From: an uncultured Clostridia bacterium
GTDB lineage: Bacteria > Bacillota > Clostridia > Peptostreptococcales > Anaerovoracaceae
Assembly (NCBI GenBank): GCA_938049335.1
Contig: CALIYX010000025.1
Coordinates: 124,001 to 188,000 of the forward strand
Direction: 5' to 3'
Length of the DNA stretch: 64,000 nt
Part shown: piece after piece, positions 31,740 through 40,432 of the stretch
Numbering within the stretch: position 1 is the first letter of the stretch
Layout of the letters: each line of letters starts with the position of its first letter
The notes under the pieces: model-generated
Told to the model about the DNA's origin: nothing
Seen by the model: only the letters and a program-made list of their open reading frames with translations
Databases searched by the model: none
Translations under genes and position numbers: made by a program

Positions 31740-33609
31740 TTCTCTTCTCCTTTTCTAAATGAACCTGAAGCACATTTATATCTGCTGGTGACACACCTGA
31801 AATTCTCGATGCCTGTCCCAAAGATACTGGCTTAATCTTGTTAAGTTTCTGCGCCGCTTCAATTCTGAGGCCCTCTATTTGCTCGTAATCTATATCGCTG
31901 GATAGTGGTTTTCTCTCAAGTTTTTTGAACTTCTCTACCTGTTGAATTTGCTTTTTTATATAGCCTTGATATTTGATTTCTACTGAAACCTGAGCTCTTG
32001 CATGCTCAGACATTTCAGGTCTTTCCTTGTCTATTTCTAGCAGGTTTTCATATGTTACCTCTGGTCGTTTTAGAAGATCTGCAAGGTTGATTTTGCCCTC
32101 AACTGGAGAACTGTTAATTTTTTCCAAATATGCATTTGTTTCAGCTACAGTTGGCGTTACCGAGCTTAGTCTTTCTATTTCTCTTGCAACTTCCTCCTGC
32201 TTTGATTTAAGTCTATTAAATCTCTCCTCTGAGGCTAGTCCTATCTCATAACTCTTTTCTGTCAACCTATCATCTGCATTGTCTTGTCTCAGAAGCAGCC
32301 TATATTCCGCTCTGCTCGTCATAATTCTGTAAGGCTCGTTAGTACCTTTAGTTATTAAATCGTCGATTAAAACGCCAATATAAGCCTCGTTTCTCGCGAG
32401 AATAAAAGGATTTTTACCATTTATTGCCAGATGTGCGTTCACACCCGCCATTAGACCCTGAGCCGCTGCCTCCTCATATCCTGAACTTCCATTAAACTGT
32501 CCAGCACAAAATAAATTCTCAATTACCCTACTCTCCAAATTTAATTTTAATTCAAGTGGATCTATGCAATCGTATTCTATTGCATATGCAGGTCTAGTGA
32601 TAACTATATTCTCAAGCCCATCTATACTTTGATAGAAATCTCTCTGCACATCCTCTGGAAGACTTGAACTCATTCCCTGGATATACATTTCCTCTGTATC
32701 AAGTCCTTCTGGCTCAATGAAAAGCTGGTGTCTTTCTTTTTCGGCAAAACGATTAACCTTGTCTTCTATTGAAGGACAATATCTTGGTCCTATTCCCTCA
32801 ATTTGTCCACCAAACAAAGCGGAACGGTTAAAATTTTCTCTGATTATCTCATGAGTCCTACTGTTTGTATATGTGAGCCAGCATGAAACCTGTTCCTTCT
32901 CAAGTTTGTCGTTAAGGAAAGAAAATGGCACGATTTTCTCATCGCCCTTCTGCTCTAGCATCTTTGAATAATCAAAGGTTGATGCAAGTGCCCTCGCTGG
33001 CGTTCCTGTCTTAAATCGTCTTAGCTTTATTCCATATTCAGTGAGTTTATCAGAAAGCTCATTTGCAGGTGCAAGTCCATTTGGTCCACTTGAATAAGCA
33101 CTGTCTCCAATAAATATCTTTCCACGAAGGAAGGTTCCAGTTGCTATAATAACAGCCTTTGCCCTGTAAACAGCATGATTTCTTGTGATAACTCCGCAGG
33201 CTTTTCCATCTTCAATTATTATATCGATGATTTCATCCTGCTTCATAAAGAGATTTTCCTGCTTTTCTATGGTCTTCTTCATCTCAAGATGATATTGATA
33301 TTTATCAGCCTGTGCTCTAAGAGAATGAACTGCAGGACCCTTTGCTGTATTTAACATTCGGCTCTGTATAAAAGTCTTATCTATATTTACACCCATTTCG
33401 CCGCCTAGAGCATCGATTTCCCTCACTAGATGGCCCTTGCCAGTTCCACCAATAGAAGGATTGCAAGGCATCATAGCTATAGCCTCTAAATTGATAGAGA
33501 ACATAATTGTCTTACTTCCCATTCTTGCTGCTGCAAGTGCTGCCTCGCAGCCTGCATGCCCTGCTCCTATGACGATTACATCGTATTTTCCCATTAAATA
33601 CTGGTCCAT
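31720..33609 (-). CDS. mnmG: tRNA uridine 5-carboxymethylaminomethyl modification enzyme MnmG (GidA)
   Basis: FAD- and NADH-dependent partner of MnmE in modifying U34 of tRNAs for two-codon boxes. The 629-residue protein begins with the Rossmann motif I-G-A-G-H-A-G-C-E-A. It has the two PROSITE-type stretches G-P-x-Y-C-P-S-I-E-D-K and A-G-Q-F-N-G-S-S-G-Y-E-E-A-A-A-Q-G. The C-terminal helical domain (from about 540) contains K-Y-x-G-Y-I. The ribosome site GGAG is 6 bases before the chosen ATG; a second ATG five codons in is less well placed. Confidence 0.97.
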   Translation of the reverse strand: MDQYLMGKYDVIVIGAGHAGCEAALAAARMGSKTIMFSINLEAIAMMPCNPSIGGTGKGHLVREIDALGGEMGVNIDKTFIQSRMLNTAKGPAVHSLRAQADKYQYHLEMKKTIEKQENLFMKQDEIIDIIIEDGKACGVITRNHAVYRAKAVIIATGTFLRGKIFIGDSAYSSGPNGLAPANELSDKLTEYGIKLRRFKTGTPARALASTFDYSKMLEQKGDEKIVPFSFLNDKLEKEQVSCWLTYTNSRTHEIIRENFNRSALFGGQIEGIGPRYCPSIEDKVNRFAEKERHQLFIEPEGLDTEEMYIQGMSSSLPEDVQRDFYQSIDGLENIVITRPAYAIEYDCIDPLELKLNLESRVIENLFCAGQFNGSSGYEEAAAQGLMAGVNAHLAINGKNPFILARNEAYIGVLIDDLITKGTNEPYRIMTSRAEYRLLLRQDNADDRLTEKSYEIGLASEERFNRLKSKQEEVAREIERLSSVTPTVAETNAYLEKINSSPVEGKINLADLLKRPEVTYENLLEIDKERPEMSEHARAQVSVEIKYQGYIKKQIQQVEKFKKLERKPLSSDIDYEQIEGLRIEAAQKLNKIKPVSLGQASRISGVSPADINVLQVHLEKEKRIEKAKS

Positions 33610-33637
33610 CTATTTCTCCATTTTGATATGATTGAGA

Positions 33638-35047
33638 TTACTTACCTAAACAAAATCTACTAAATACCTCATCTATGACATCATCCTGCACAGAATCACC
33701 TGTTATAAATCCAAGCTCTTCATATGCATTTCTAATATCTATTTCTATAAATTCTAAAGGAATATTTCCGCTGACTGCATTAATTGCTTCCCCAAGTGAA
33801 ACACTTGCTCTTTCTAACATATTCTTATGTCTTGCATTTGTGACTATATTGCTCTTTTGCGATCCTGCAAGCTTATCTGTTTCGCTTTCTTTTCCTAACA
33901 AGAGATTTCCACCTGCCTTCTCAAAGATTGCATTTTCTACCTCATCAACCGATTTACTATCGTTAACAGAAGTTAGCATATAGCGCGCACCATCAGCAAA
34001 AGAAATCATATCTTCTTCTTTTATTCTAGCAATCTTATCGGCCTTATTGAACAAAATTAGAAGCTTCGACTTATCTACCTGCCTAAGAATATCGTAGTCC
34101 TCATCAGAAATTTCAGATGTCAAATCTATCATAAAAATAATTAAATCAGCTGATTCCAAAGACTTCTTTGATTTATCTATACCGATTTGTTCAATCACAT
34201 CATCGGTAGTTCTAATTCCTGCTGTATCTATTAGATTTACAGGAATTCCCCTTACATTTATGAGCTCTTCTATCGTATCTCTTGTCGTTCCAGGAATTTC
34301 AGTCACTATTGCCCTTGATTCTCTAAGTATAGCATTCATCAAAGATGATTTTCCAACATTTGGACGGCCTACAATCGCAACATTAAGGCCTTCTCTCAAA
34401 ATTCTGCCCGTATCAGAACTTTCTATGAGATAATCAATTTTTTCCTTTATTTGCCTGAGCTCTTTTTCTAGCTTATCATAAAGTATAAACTCTATATCCT
34501 CGTCTGGATAGTCAATATTAACTGCAATATCAACTAAAACATCCGTTATTTCCTTACGTATTTCATTTATCTCTTTCGAGAATCTTCCCCTTAACTGCTC
34601 CATAGCTACATCAAAAGAGGAATTTGTCTTTGAATTTATGACATCAATTACGGCTTCAGCCTGTGTTAGATCAAGCCTTCCGTTTAAAAACGCTCTCTTT
34701 GTAAACTCACCAGGCTCTGCTAAATCAGCACCACAACGTAAGACAAGTGAAAGTGTATTCGATAAAGGTACAATTCCACCGTGACAATCTATCTCTACTA
34801 CATCCTCAGCTGTGTAGGTCTTTGGCGCAGGAAAATAGACAGCTAGAACTTCATCTATAATGTGTCCTCTTTCGTCTTTTATGTGGCCGTATATGAGTTG
34901 TCTATGTTTATCCTTTGGCTCTAAATTTTTGCTCGCTGGATAAAATATTTTGTTTAGGATATTTAGTGATTCTTCTCCACTTATCCTTATAATTCCAATT
35001 CCGCTTTCTCCCGGAGAGGTTGCTATAGCAGCTATTGTACTTTCCAT
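33638..35047 (-). CDS. mnmE: tRNA modification GTPase MnmE
   Basis: GTPase of 469 residues. It has an N-terminal tetrahydrofolate-binding domain (I-A-A-I-A-T-S-P-G-E-S-G-I-G-I-I-R) and a helical domain with an inserted G domain. The G-domain motifs are G1 G-R-P-N-V-G-K-S-S, G2/K-loop P-G-T-T-R-D-T and G3 D-T-A-G-I. G4 N-K-A-D and the C-terminal C-x-G-K (C-L-G-K) follow. The ATG at 35047 is chosen for its AAGGAAG ribosome site and because the folate domain starts there. It follows jag after a terminator-like hairpin. Confidence 0.97.
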   Translation of the reverse strand: MESTIAAIATSPGESGIGIIRISGEESLNILNKIFYPASKNLEPKDKHRQLIYGHIKDERGHIIDEVLAVYFPAPKTYTAEDVVEIDCHGGIVPLSNTLSLVLRCGADLAEPGEFTKRAFLNGRLDLTQAEAVIDVINSKTNSSFDVAMEQLRGRFSKEINEIRKEITDVLVDIAVNIDYPDEDIEFILYDKLEKELRQIKEKIDYLIESSDTGRILREGLNVAIVGRPNVGKSSLMNAILRESRAIVTEIPGTTRDTIEELINVRGIPVNLIDTAGIRTTDDVIEQIGIDKSKKSLESADLIIFMIDLTSEISDEDYDILRQVDKSKLLILFNKADKIARIKEEDMISFADGARYMLTSVNDSKSVDEVENAIFEKAGGNLLLGKESETDKLAGSQKSNIVTNARHKNMLERASVSLGEAINAVSGNIPLEFIEIDIRNAYEELGFITGDSVQDDVIDEVFSRFCLGK

Positions 35048-35068
35048 AAATCTTCCTTTGATTACAAA

Positions 35069-35091
35069 AGGCTGCCGCAAAGCGACAGCCT
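35069..35091 (-). terminator. Hairpin terminator/attenuator between jag and mnmE
   Basis: A 10-bp stem (AGGCTGTCGC against GCGGCAGCCT, one mismatch) followed by TTTTG on the minus strand, 6 bases after the jag stop. It probably reduces read-through from the rpmH-jag operon into mnmE. Confidence 0.65.
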
Positions 35092-35097
35092 AATCTA

Positions 35098-35961
35098 CTA
35101 TTTAAGTTCGATATGAATCCTTCTGTATGGATCCTGACCCTCACTCTTTGTTGTAACGCGTGGATCTTTTTGTAGTGTTGCGTGAATGATCTTTCTCTCG
35201 TAAGGGTTCATAGGCTCTAGCTTGAATGGCCTACGGCTTCTTACTACCTTTTCTGCTAGTCTCTTTGCTAGCTTTTCCAAGGCTTTTTCTCTCTTTGCTC
35301 GATAATTCTCAGCATCAACAACTACGCGAATATACTCTCCGTTACCCTTATTTACCACAAGGCTAGTCAAGTACTGAATTGCGTCGAGAGTTGCTCCTCT
35401 CTTGCCTATTACGGTGCCAGAGTCCTTTCCTTCTAAGAGGAAGAACAAATCTGTCCCATCTGTTTTGCCGACAACGTCAAGCTCGATTCCCATCTCTTCT
35501 ACGAGACTCTTTAGGAATACAAAGGCTGCATTGTCCTCTTCCAAATCATTTAGGGAAGACATATCGATTTCTGGAATGACAGGTTCACTTGTCTGATTTT
35601 CATCATCGCGTGCTCTGTCATTTCTCATAGATTTTTTCTTCTTTTTCTTATGCGATGGTGATTTCTGTCTTACCTCTGAATTATCTTCATAAGTTTTATC
35701 ACTATCTACATTTGCATCTTCAGTGGATATTTCTTGTACTTCTTCTGCAAATTCTTGCTTATCATCTTCTTTCTTGAGCTCTTCTTCCTTATCCTTAAGG
35801 CTTACTCTAACGAGCGCAAGCTTTGATCCTATTCCAAAAAATCCTCTTGAAGGCTGCTCGAGTACTTCTATGTCTACCTCTTCCTTGCTTGCATTTAATT
35901 CCTGCAAAGCAAGTTCAACTGCGGTATCCACATCGGTTCCCCATTTTTCCGAAACTTTCAT
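35098..35961 (-). CDS. jag: RNA-binding protein Jag (KhpB)
   Basis: A 287-residue RNA-binding protein with three parts: the Jag_N domain (about 1-55, ending R-G-F-F-G-I-G-S-K), a charged low-complexity linker (about 55-135, with a run of lysines), then KH (I-G-K-R-G-A-T-L-D-A-I-Q near 190) and R3H (about 220-285) domains. KhpB binds many small RNAs and mRNAs and affects cell elongation and division in related bacteria. It follows yidC in the classical rpmH-rnpA-yidD-yidC-jag order. Confidence 0.93.
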   Translation of the reverse strand: MKVSEKWGTDVDTAVELALQELNASKEEVDIEVLEQPSRGFFGIGSKLALVRVSLKDKEEELKKEDDKQEFAEEVQEISTEDANVDSDKTYEDNSEVRQKSPSHKKKKKKSMRNDRARDDENQTSEPVIPEIDMSSLNDLEEDNAAFVFLKSLVEEMGIELDVVGKTDGTDLFFLLEGKDSGTVIGKRGATLDAIQYLTSLVVNKGNGEYIRVVVDAENYRAKREKALEKLAKRLAEKVVRSRRPFKLEPMNPYERKIIHATLQKDPRVTTKSEGQDPYRRIHIELK

Positions 35962-35998
35962 ATTATAGATTCCTCCAATGAGTGTACGTGAATACTAA

Positions 35999-36700
35999 TT
36001 ATTTTTTCTTCTTTTTACCCTTTTTATCCTTTTCCTTCAATTCTTTTCTCAACTTATTGAATCTAATGTTAAAGAATATCTGAGTAAAGTTACTGATAAA
36101 CCAGTAAATTGCAAGGCCTGCTGGATATGATCTTCCTAACCAAACTATCATGATAGGGAATATATATTTCATCATTCCCATGCCCATATTAGAACCCTGC
36201 TGTCCGAGCTGGTTCTGCTGTGACATTGAGAAAGAGAAAAATGTTGCTATACCTGAAAGTATTGGCAAAATCCATGGGTCTGGCTGACATAAATCCTTAA
36301 TCCAAAGGAAGGACTCGTGTACAGCGAATACCATGTTTTCATCATTGACATAGTTAAGAGGATTTCTAAGCAGAATAAAAAGACCTGAAATAACTATGAA
36401 CTGAACAAGCATAGGCATACAACCCGCACTTGGGTTAAAACCTGACTCCTTGTATAGCTCAGCTATTTTCTGGTTCATCATGTCTTTGTCATTAGCATAC
36501 TTTTTCTTAATTTCGTTCATCTTTGGCTGCATATCTGCCATGCCAGAAGTTGAAAGAATCTGCTTCTTATATAGCGGGTACATCGCTACTCTTATCAGAA
36601 CTGACAAGAGGACAATTGCTAACCAATAATGTCCCGTTATGTTATAAAAGAAAGCGAGCAGTATACTAAACGGTTTGGCTAAGAAATTAAATAAAGCCAT
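35999..36700 (-). CDS. yidC: Membrane protein insertase YidC (Oxa1 type)
   Basis: A 233-residue insertase of the Gram-positive type. It has five hydrophobic segments, the essential groove arginine in L-I-R-V-A-M-Y-P-L (about residue 37), a cytoplasmic helical hairpin (about 60-95) and a very basic C-terminal tail ending in K-K-K-K-K that may contact ribosomes. No lipoprotein signal is obvious at the N-terminus. It is encoded between yidD and jag, as in most Firmicutes. Confidence 0.95.
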   Translation of the reverse strand: MALFNFLAKPFSILLAFFYNITGHYWLAIVLLSVLIRVAMYPLYKKQILSTSGMADMQPKMNEIKKKYANDKDMMNQKIAELYKESGFNPSAGCMPMLVQFIVISGLFILLRNPLNYVNDENMVFAVHESFLWIKDLCQPDPWILPILSGIATFFSFSMSQQNQLGQQGSNMGMGMMKYIFPIMIVWLGRSYPAGLAIYWFISNFTQIFFNIRFNKLRKELKEKDKKGKKKKK

Positions 36701-36716
36701 ATACTAAATTCCTCCG

Positions 36717-36950
36717 TTATTTTAAAGGGTCGTAACCTCCTGGATTACCAGGATGACACTTTAAAATTCGTTTAATACCTAAGTAACTGCCTTTAATAGG
36801 TCCGTACTTCTGTAGCGCCTGTATGCAATAAGCAGAACAAGTTGGATAGAATCTACATGTCTTTGGAAATAGCGGAGATATAAAAAGCTGATAGAATCTA
36901 ATTAGCTTTATCATGAAGAATGAAACAATCTTACCAATAAATCTAAACAT
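36717..36950 (-). CDS. yidD: Membrane protein insertion efficiency factor YidD
   Basis: A 77-residue protein with the family core F-Y-Q-L-F-I-S-P-L-F, C-R-F-Y-P-T-C-S-A-Y and G-N-P-G-G-Y-D-P. It has an amphipathic N-terminus. It is thought to help YidC-dependent insertion. It starts 8 bases before the rnpA stop. Confidence 0.96.
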   Translation of the reverse strand: MFRFIGKIVSFFMIKLIRFYQLFISPLFPKTCRFYPTCSAYCIQALQKYGPIKGSYLGIKRILKCHPGNPGGYDPLK

Positions 36951-37284
36951 TTTTCTTTATTTTAGCCTTTCTCAAAGCTGAGGAAATCGATTTTTTTACA
37001 TCATCCTCTTTCTTATCGTTAATAGTATTTCTGGCTATGAATATAAAATCGTAGCCTGAATCCAATCCATCACAAAGATATCTATATCCTTCCTTCATCA
37101 GTCTTCTTGCACGATTTCTTCTCACACTATTACCTACTTTTTTGCTCGCTAAAAAAGCAGTTCTATTATAGGCTAAGTGGTTCTTTCTCCAGAATAGTAC
37201 TATGTACCTATCTCCTACAGAATTTCCTTTTTTGTAGATATTATCAAAATCAGACTTTTTTCTTATTACATTAGGTCTCAACAT
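36943..37284 (-). CDS. rnpA: Ribonuclease P protein component
   Basis: Protein subunit (113 residues) of RNase P, which trims tRNA 5' leaders together with the catalytic RNA (not in this window). The RNR motif reads R-R-N-R-A-R-R-L-M-K-E near residue 56, preceded by V-G-N-S-V and a basic N-terminus. It follows rpmH at 13 bases and overlaps yidD by 8. Confidence 0.96.
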   Translation of the reverse strand: MLRPNVIRKKSDFDNIYKKGNSVGDRYIVLFWRKNHLAYNRTAFLASKKVGNSVRRNRARRLMKEGYRYLCDGLDSGYDFIFIARNTINDKKEDDVKKSISSALRKAKIKKNV

Positions 37285-37297
37285 ACTAAAACACTTA

Positions 37298-37432
37298 CTA
37301 AGCTGAAAGTCTTTTTCTTCCCTTAGTTCTTCTTCTCTTTAGAACGTTTCTACCATTCTTAGTAGCCATTCTCTTTCTAAAGCCGTGTTCCTTCATTCTC
37401 TGCCTGTTCTTAGGCTGAAATGTCTGTTTCAT
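37298..37432 (-). CDS. rpmH: 50S ribosomal protein L34
   Basis: A 44-residue, very basic protein read on the minus strand: M-K-Q-T-F-Q-P-K-N-R at the start, G-F-R-K-R-M-A-T-K-N-G-R in the middle and K-G-R-K-R-L-S-A at the end, matching L34 in full. A perfect AGGAGGT ribosome site lies 7 bases before the ATG. It is the first gene of the rpmH-rnpA-yidD-yidC-jag unit and borders oriC. Confidence 0.97.
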   Translation of the reverse strand: MKQTFQPKNRQRMKEHGFRKRMATKNGRNVLKRRRTKGRKRLSA

Positions 37433-37497
37433 TGTTTTTACCTCCTCTTTTGTAAACTTACCTGCATCTTCTAAATTTCAAAAACGCATACAAAATT

Positions 37498-37526
37498 ATT
37501 TTATATTGATATACATTCTATGTCAA
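37498..37526 (-). promoter_or_regulatory. rpmH operon promoter
   Basis: Consensus TTGACA (37521-37526), a 17-base spacer and TAAAAT (37498-37503) on the minus strand. The leader is about 60 bases. Confidence 0.82.
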
Positions 37527-37569
37527 TACAAGATTTGAATTTATCAACGTTTTGAGCCTAAAAGCTATA

Positions 37570-37664
37570 TGTGGATAATTATGATAAAGTTATCCTCTAT
37601 ATGTGGATAACTCTTTTTATAACTACAAAATAAACATCTATTTTTATTAATAACCTGTGGATAA
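37570..37664. other. oriC, upstream DnaA-box cluster
   Basis: Three exact DnaA boxes TGTGGATAA (37570-37578, 37602-37610, 37656-37664), all in the same orientation, plus an imperfect AGAGGATAA type box in the opposite orientation near 37589. They lie in an AT-rich 350-base spacer between rpmH and dnaA. Together with the second cluster after dnaA they form a bipartite origin as in Bacillus. The dnaA promoter lies 60 bases downstream, so DnaA probably represses its own gene. Confidence 0.88.
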
Positions 37665-37723
37665 CTTTTTATAACTTACTATTTTTTCATCAAAATTTTT
37701 TCAAAGTTCCCATTCAATATACC

Positions 37724-37752
37724 TTGTTTTAAATCTAATTATTCTATACAAT
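37724..37752 (+). promoter_or_regulatory. dnaA promoter
   Basis: TTGTTT (37724-37729), a 17-base spacer and TACAAT (37747-37752). The ribosome site GGGAGG follows at 37771. Confidence 0.62.
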
Positions 37753-37784
37753 ATATTTATATCATTTTTAGGGAGGCATTATAA

Positions 37785-39140
37785 TTGAATAAAGAAGAAA
37801 TCCTAAAAAAAGTCCTTCTTGATATAAAAAGCAATGTTACTCAAGCTACATATGATTCATTTATATCAAAAGTAAAGATACATAATATTTTAGAAAACCC
37901 TAATCTCGTTGAATTATCAACAGATAAAGAGTTTACTTCTAATATCTTAAACCGAAGATATAATCATGTTTTTGAGGATTCCCTAAAGTCAGTTTTAGGT
38001 AAAAGTTACCGTGTTGTTATTAAACCTGAATTTGAATATAAAGAAAACAACAAGGTAATAGATGATACTAAGAAATCTACGGCATATAATCTTAATTTCT
38101 ATTCAAGTAAAGAGAAGATTTTTAATCCTAAATTTACCTTTGATAACTTTGTTGTAGGAAATAGTAATACCTATGCTTATTCAGCATGTATGGCAGTTGC
38201 AAAAAACCCATCTTCTGCCTATAACCCCCTATTTATATATGGTAAATCTGGATTAGGTAAAACACATTTACTTAATGCCATAGGAATATACCTATTAGAA
38301 AATAATGAGAATATGAGAATTCTCTATGTTTCTTCTGAGACATTTACAAACGATTTTATTAAAGCTCTCCAGGAAGGTAAAGCTTTTGAATTTAAATCTA
38401 AATATAGAAAAGCTGATGTTCTACTAGTTGATGATATTCAGTTTTTAGAAGGTAAAGAAGGTATTCAAGAGGAATTCTTCCATACATTTAACTCATTACA
38501 TGAGGATAATAAACAGATTATATTATCTGGAGATAAACCACCTAATAAGCTAGTTAAACTTGATGAAAGATTAAGATCACGCTTTGGTTGGAATATGATT
38601 GCAGAAATAGCACCTCCAGATTATGAGACCAGAGTAGCAATACTTAGGAAAAAAGCTGAACTTTTCAATGTTGATCTAGATGATGATGTTGAACAAGTAA
38701 TAGCTATGATTTCCGAAAAAATCAAAGATAACATCAGAGAATTAGAAGGTGCTTTCACTAGAATTCATGCCTTTGCTCAGATGGGTAATTTGAAGATTGA
38801 TATGGATCTTGCTAAATCTTGTCTTACAGATGTTGTATCAATAGGTGGAAATATAAGTCCTGATAAGATTAAGTCAACTGTTTCAAAGTATTATAATATC
38901 AAGGTTTCTGACTTAGAATCTGATAGTAGAAAGAGTGAATTTGCTTATCCTAGACAGATTGCTATGTATTTATGTCGTATCCACACCGATTTATCTCTTC
39001 CTAAAATAGGAAAGTTATTTGGTGATAAGCATTATTCTACTGTTAAGCACGGCTGCGACAAAATAGAAGATGATCTAAAAGATAATAAGGAACTAAGAGA
39101 AGTTATCGATCAGCTAAATGATGAATTGAAAGTTATATAA
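37785..39140 (+). CDS. dnaA: Chromosomal replication initiator protein DnaA
   Basis: AAA+ initiator that binds the DnaA boxes and melts the origin. In 451 residues: an N-terminal helicase/self-interaction domain, a linker and AAA+ with Walker A G-K-S-G-L-G-K-T-H (about 152) and Walker B L-L-V-D-D-I-Q-F. The C-terminal domain IV carries the signature K-I-G-K-L-F-G-D-K-H-Y-S-T-V. Translation starts at TTG: GGGAGG lies 8 bases before it and the frame has no better start. A TTG start is a plausible way to keep DnaA low. Confidence 0.98.
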   Translation: MNKEEILKKVLLDIKSNVTQATYDSFISKVKIHNILENPNLVELSTDKEFTSNILNRRYNHVFEDSLKSVLGKSYRVVIKPEFEYKENNKVIDDTKKSTAYNLNFYSSKEKIFNPKFTFDNFVVGNSNTYAYSACMAVAKNPSSAYNPLFIYGKSGLGKTHLLNAIGIYLLENNENMRILYVSSETFTNDFIKALQEGKAFEFKSKYRKADVLLVDDIQFLEGKEGIQEEFFHTFNSLHEDNKQIILSGDKPPNKLVKLDERLRSRFGWNMIAEIAPPDYETRVAILRKKAELFNVDLDDDVEQVIAMISEKIKDNIRELEGAFTRIHAFAQMGNLKIDMDLAKSCLTDVVSIGGNISPDKIKSTVSKYYNIKVSDLESDSRKSEFAYPRQIAMYLCRIHTDLSLPKIGKLFGDKHYSTVKHGCDKIEDDLKDNKELREVIDQLNDELKVI

Positions 39141-39143
39141 TAC

Positions 39144-39295
39144 TTATCCTCATTCATCCACATCTTATCCACAGGCTTATACTTCTATAACTGAGGATAA
39201 AAAATTAAGGAATTTCAAGGCTGAACATACTTATCCACTGTTTCCACAGACCTTATTACTAATATTATTATATATAAGTTAATAATAAAATTGCA
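39144..39295. other. oriC, downstream DnaA boxes and probable unwinding element
   Basis: In the dnaA-dnaN spacer an exact TTATCCACA (39165-39173) is accompanied by near matches: TCATCCACA at 39154, TTATCCACT at 39231 and TTTCCACAG just after. A short GC clamp (GACC) and then an AT-only stretch (about 39252-39290) follow. The trinucleotide pattern TAA/TAT/TAG on the minus strand of that stretch resembles DnaA-trios. This is the likely melting site, by comparison with Bacillus. Confidence 0.8.
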
Positions 39296-39312
39296 TTTTC
39301 AGGAGGTTTTTT

Positions 39313-40431
39313 ATGAAGTTCACATGTAATCAATTAGAATTAACAAGAACTCTCAATATTGTATCTAAAGCTATAAGCTCAAGAACAACAATACCTACAC
39401 TTAAAGGTATTAATATCAATATAAATTCAGGTATAGCAACTTTTACAGCATCTGATATGGATATAACTATAGAAAATTCTATGGAAGTATATAATTCGGA
39501 GGATGGTTCTGTTGTAGTTCCAGCAAAACTCTTTGGTGACATAGTAAGAAAACTTCCTAATAATGATATTGAGTTTACTTGTGAAGAAGAAAAAATTACT
39601 ATTAAATGCCTAACATCAGAGTTTTCTCTAGTAGGAATGTCATCTGATGAGTTTCCAAACATAAAGAATACAGAAGAAGATGCAAAGGAATTAACTTTTG
39701 ATAAGGGAAAATTTGCTGAAATGATAAGAAAAACTTCATTTGCAGCAAGTATTGATCAAACAAAGGGTGTTATTACAGGTATTCTTCTAGAAATAGCTAA
39801 CGATAATATCAAAATGGTAGCTATAGATGGATATAGAATGGCTATTACATCAGAAGAAATGGTTAATAGAGAAGATCATAGAATAATTATATCTGCTAAA
39901 ATAATGAATGAAATAAGCAAGATTATTTCAGAAACAAGCCTTAATTCAGAGAGCGAAGAAATTAAGATATTAGTAGATAATAAGAGCGCTGTTTTGATGA
40001 TAGATAACATTAAAGTTATCATGAGATTAATAGCTGGCGAATTTATAAAATACCAGGACATTATCCCAAAGACAGCTTCAATAAATGTAAAACTAAGAAA
40101 ATCAGAGCTTATGGAATGTGTAGAGAGAGCTTCACTTTTATCAAAGGAAGGTAAGAACAATCTTATCAAGCTATCCATAAAGGATAATGTTATTACAATA
40201 ACTTCACGCTCAGAGGAAGGTAATGTAAAAGAGGATTTGTTAGCAGAAAAGACTGGTGAAGACCTCGATATAGGATTTAATGCTAAATATATCATAGATA
40301 TACTTAAAGTTATAAGTGATGAAGAGATAGTAATGAAGTTTAATACAAGTATATCTCCATGCTTAATCACTCCAGTAGAAGGTGAAAGTTACGAGTATCT
40401 TGTTCTTCCAGTAAGACTATCAAATATGTAA
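39313..40431 (+). CDS. dnaN: DNA polymerase III beta subunit (sliding clamp)
   Basis: A 372-residue clamp with three successive beta-clamp domains of about 120 residues each. Landmarks include the N-terminal M-K-F-T-C-N-Q-L-E-L-T-R, F-A-A-S-I-D-Q-T-K-G-V-I-T-G-I-L in domain 2 and the C-terminal L-V-L-P-V-R-L protein-binding end. A strong AGGAGG site precedes the ATG. recF follows after a single base. Confidence 0.98.
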   Translation: MKFTCNQLELTRTLNIVSKAISSRTTIPTLKGINININSGIATFTASDMDITIENSMEVYNSEDGSVVVPAKLFGDIVRKLPNNDIEFTCEEEKITIKCLTSEFSLVGMSSDEFPNIKNTEEDAKELTFDKGKFAEMIRKTSFAASIDQTKGVITGILLEIANDNIKMVAIDGYRMAITSEEMVNREDHRIIISAKIMNEISKIISETSLNSESEEIKILVDNKSAVLMIDNIKVIMRLIAGEFIKYQDIIPKTASINVKLRKSELMECVERASLLSKEGKNNLIKLSIKDNVITITSRSEEGNVKEDLLAEKTGEDLDIGFNAKYIIDILKVISDEEIVMKFNTSISPCLITPVEGESYEYLVLPVRLSNM

Positions 40432-40432
40432 G

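Noticed and set aside
39876..40370. 164-codon minus-strand open frame opposite dnaN
   Set aside because: Hydrophobic, low-complexity translation of the antisense of a conserved gene; a compositional shadow.
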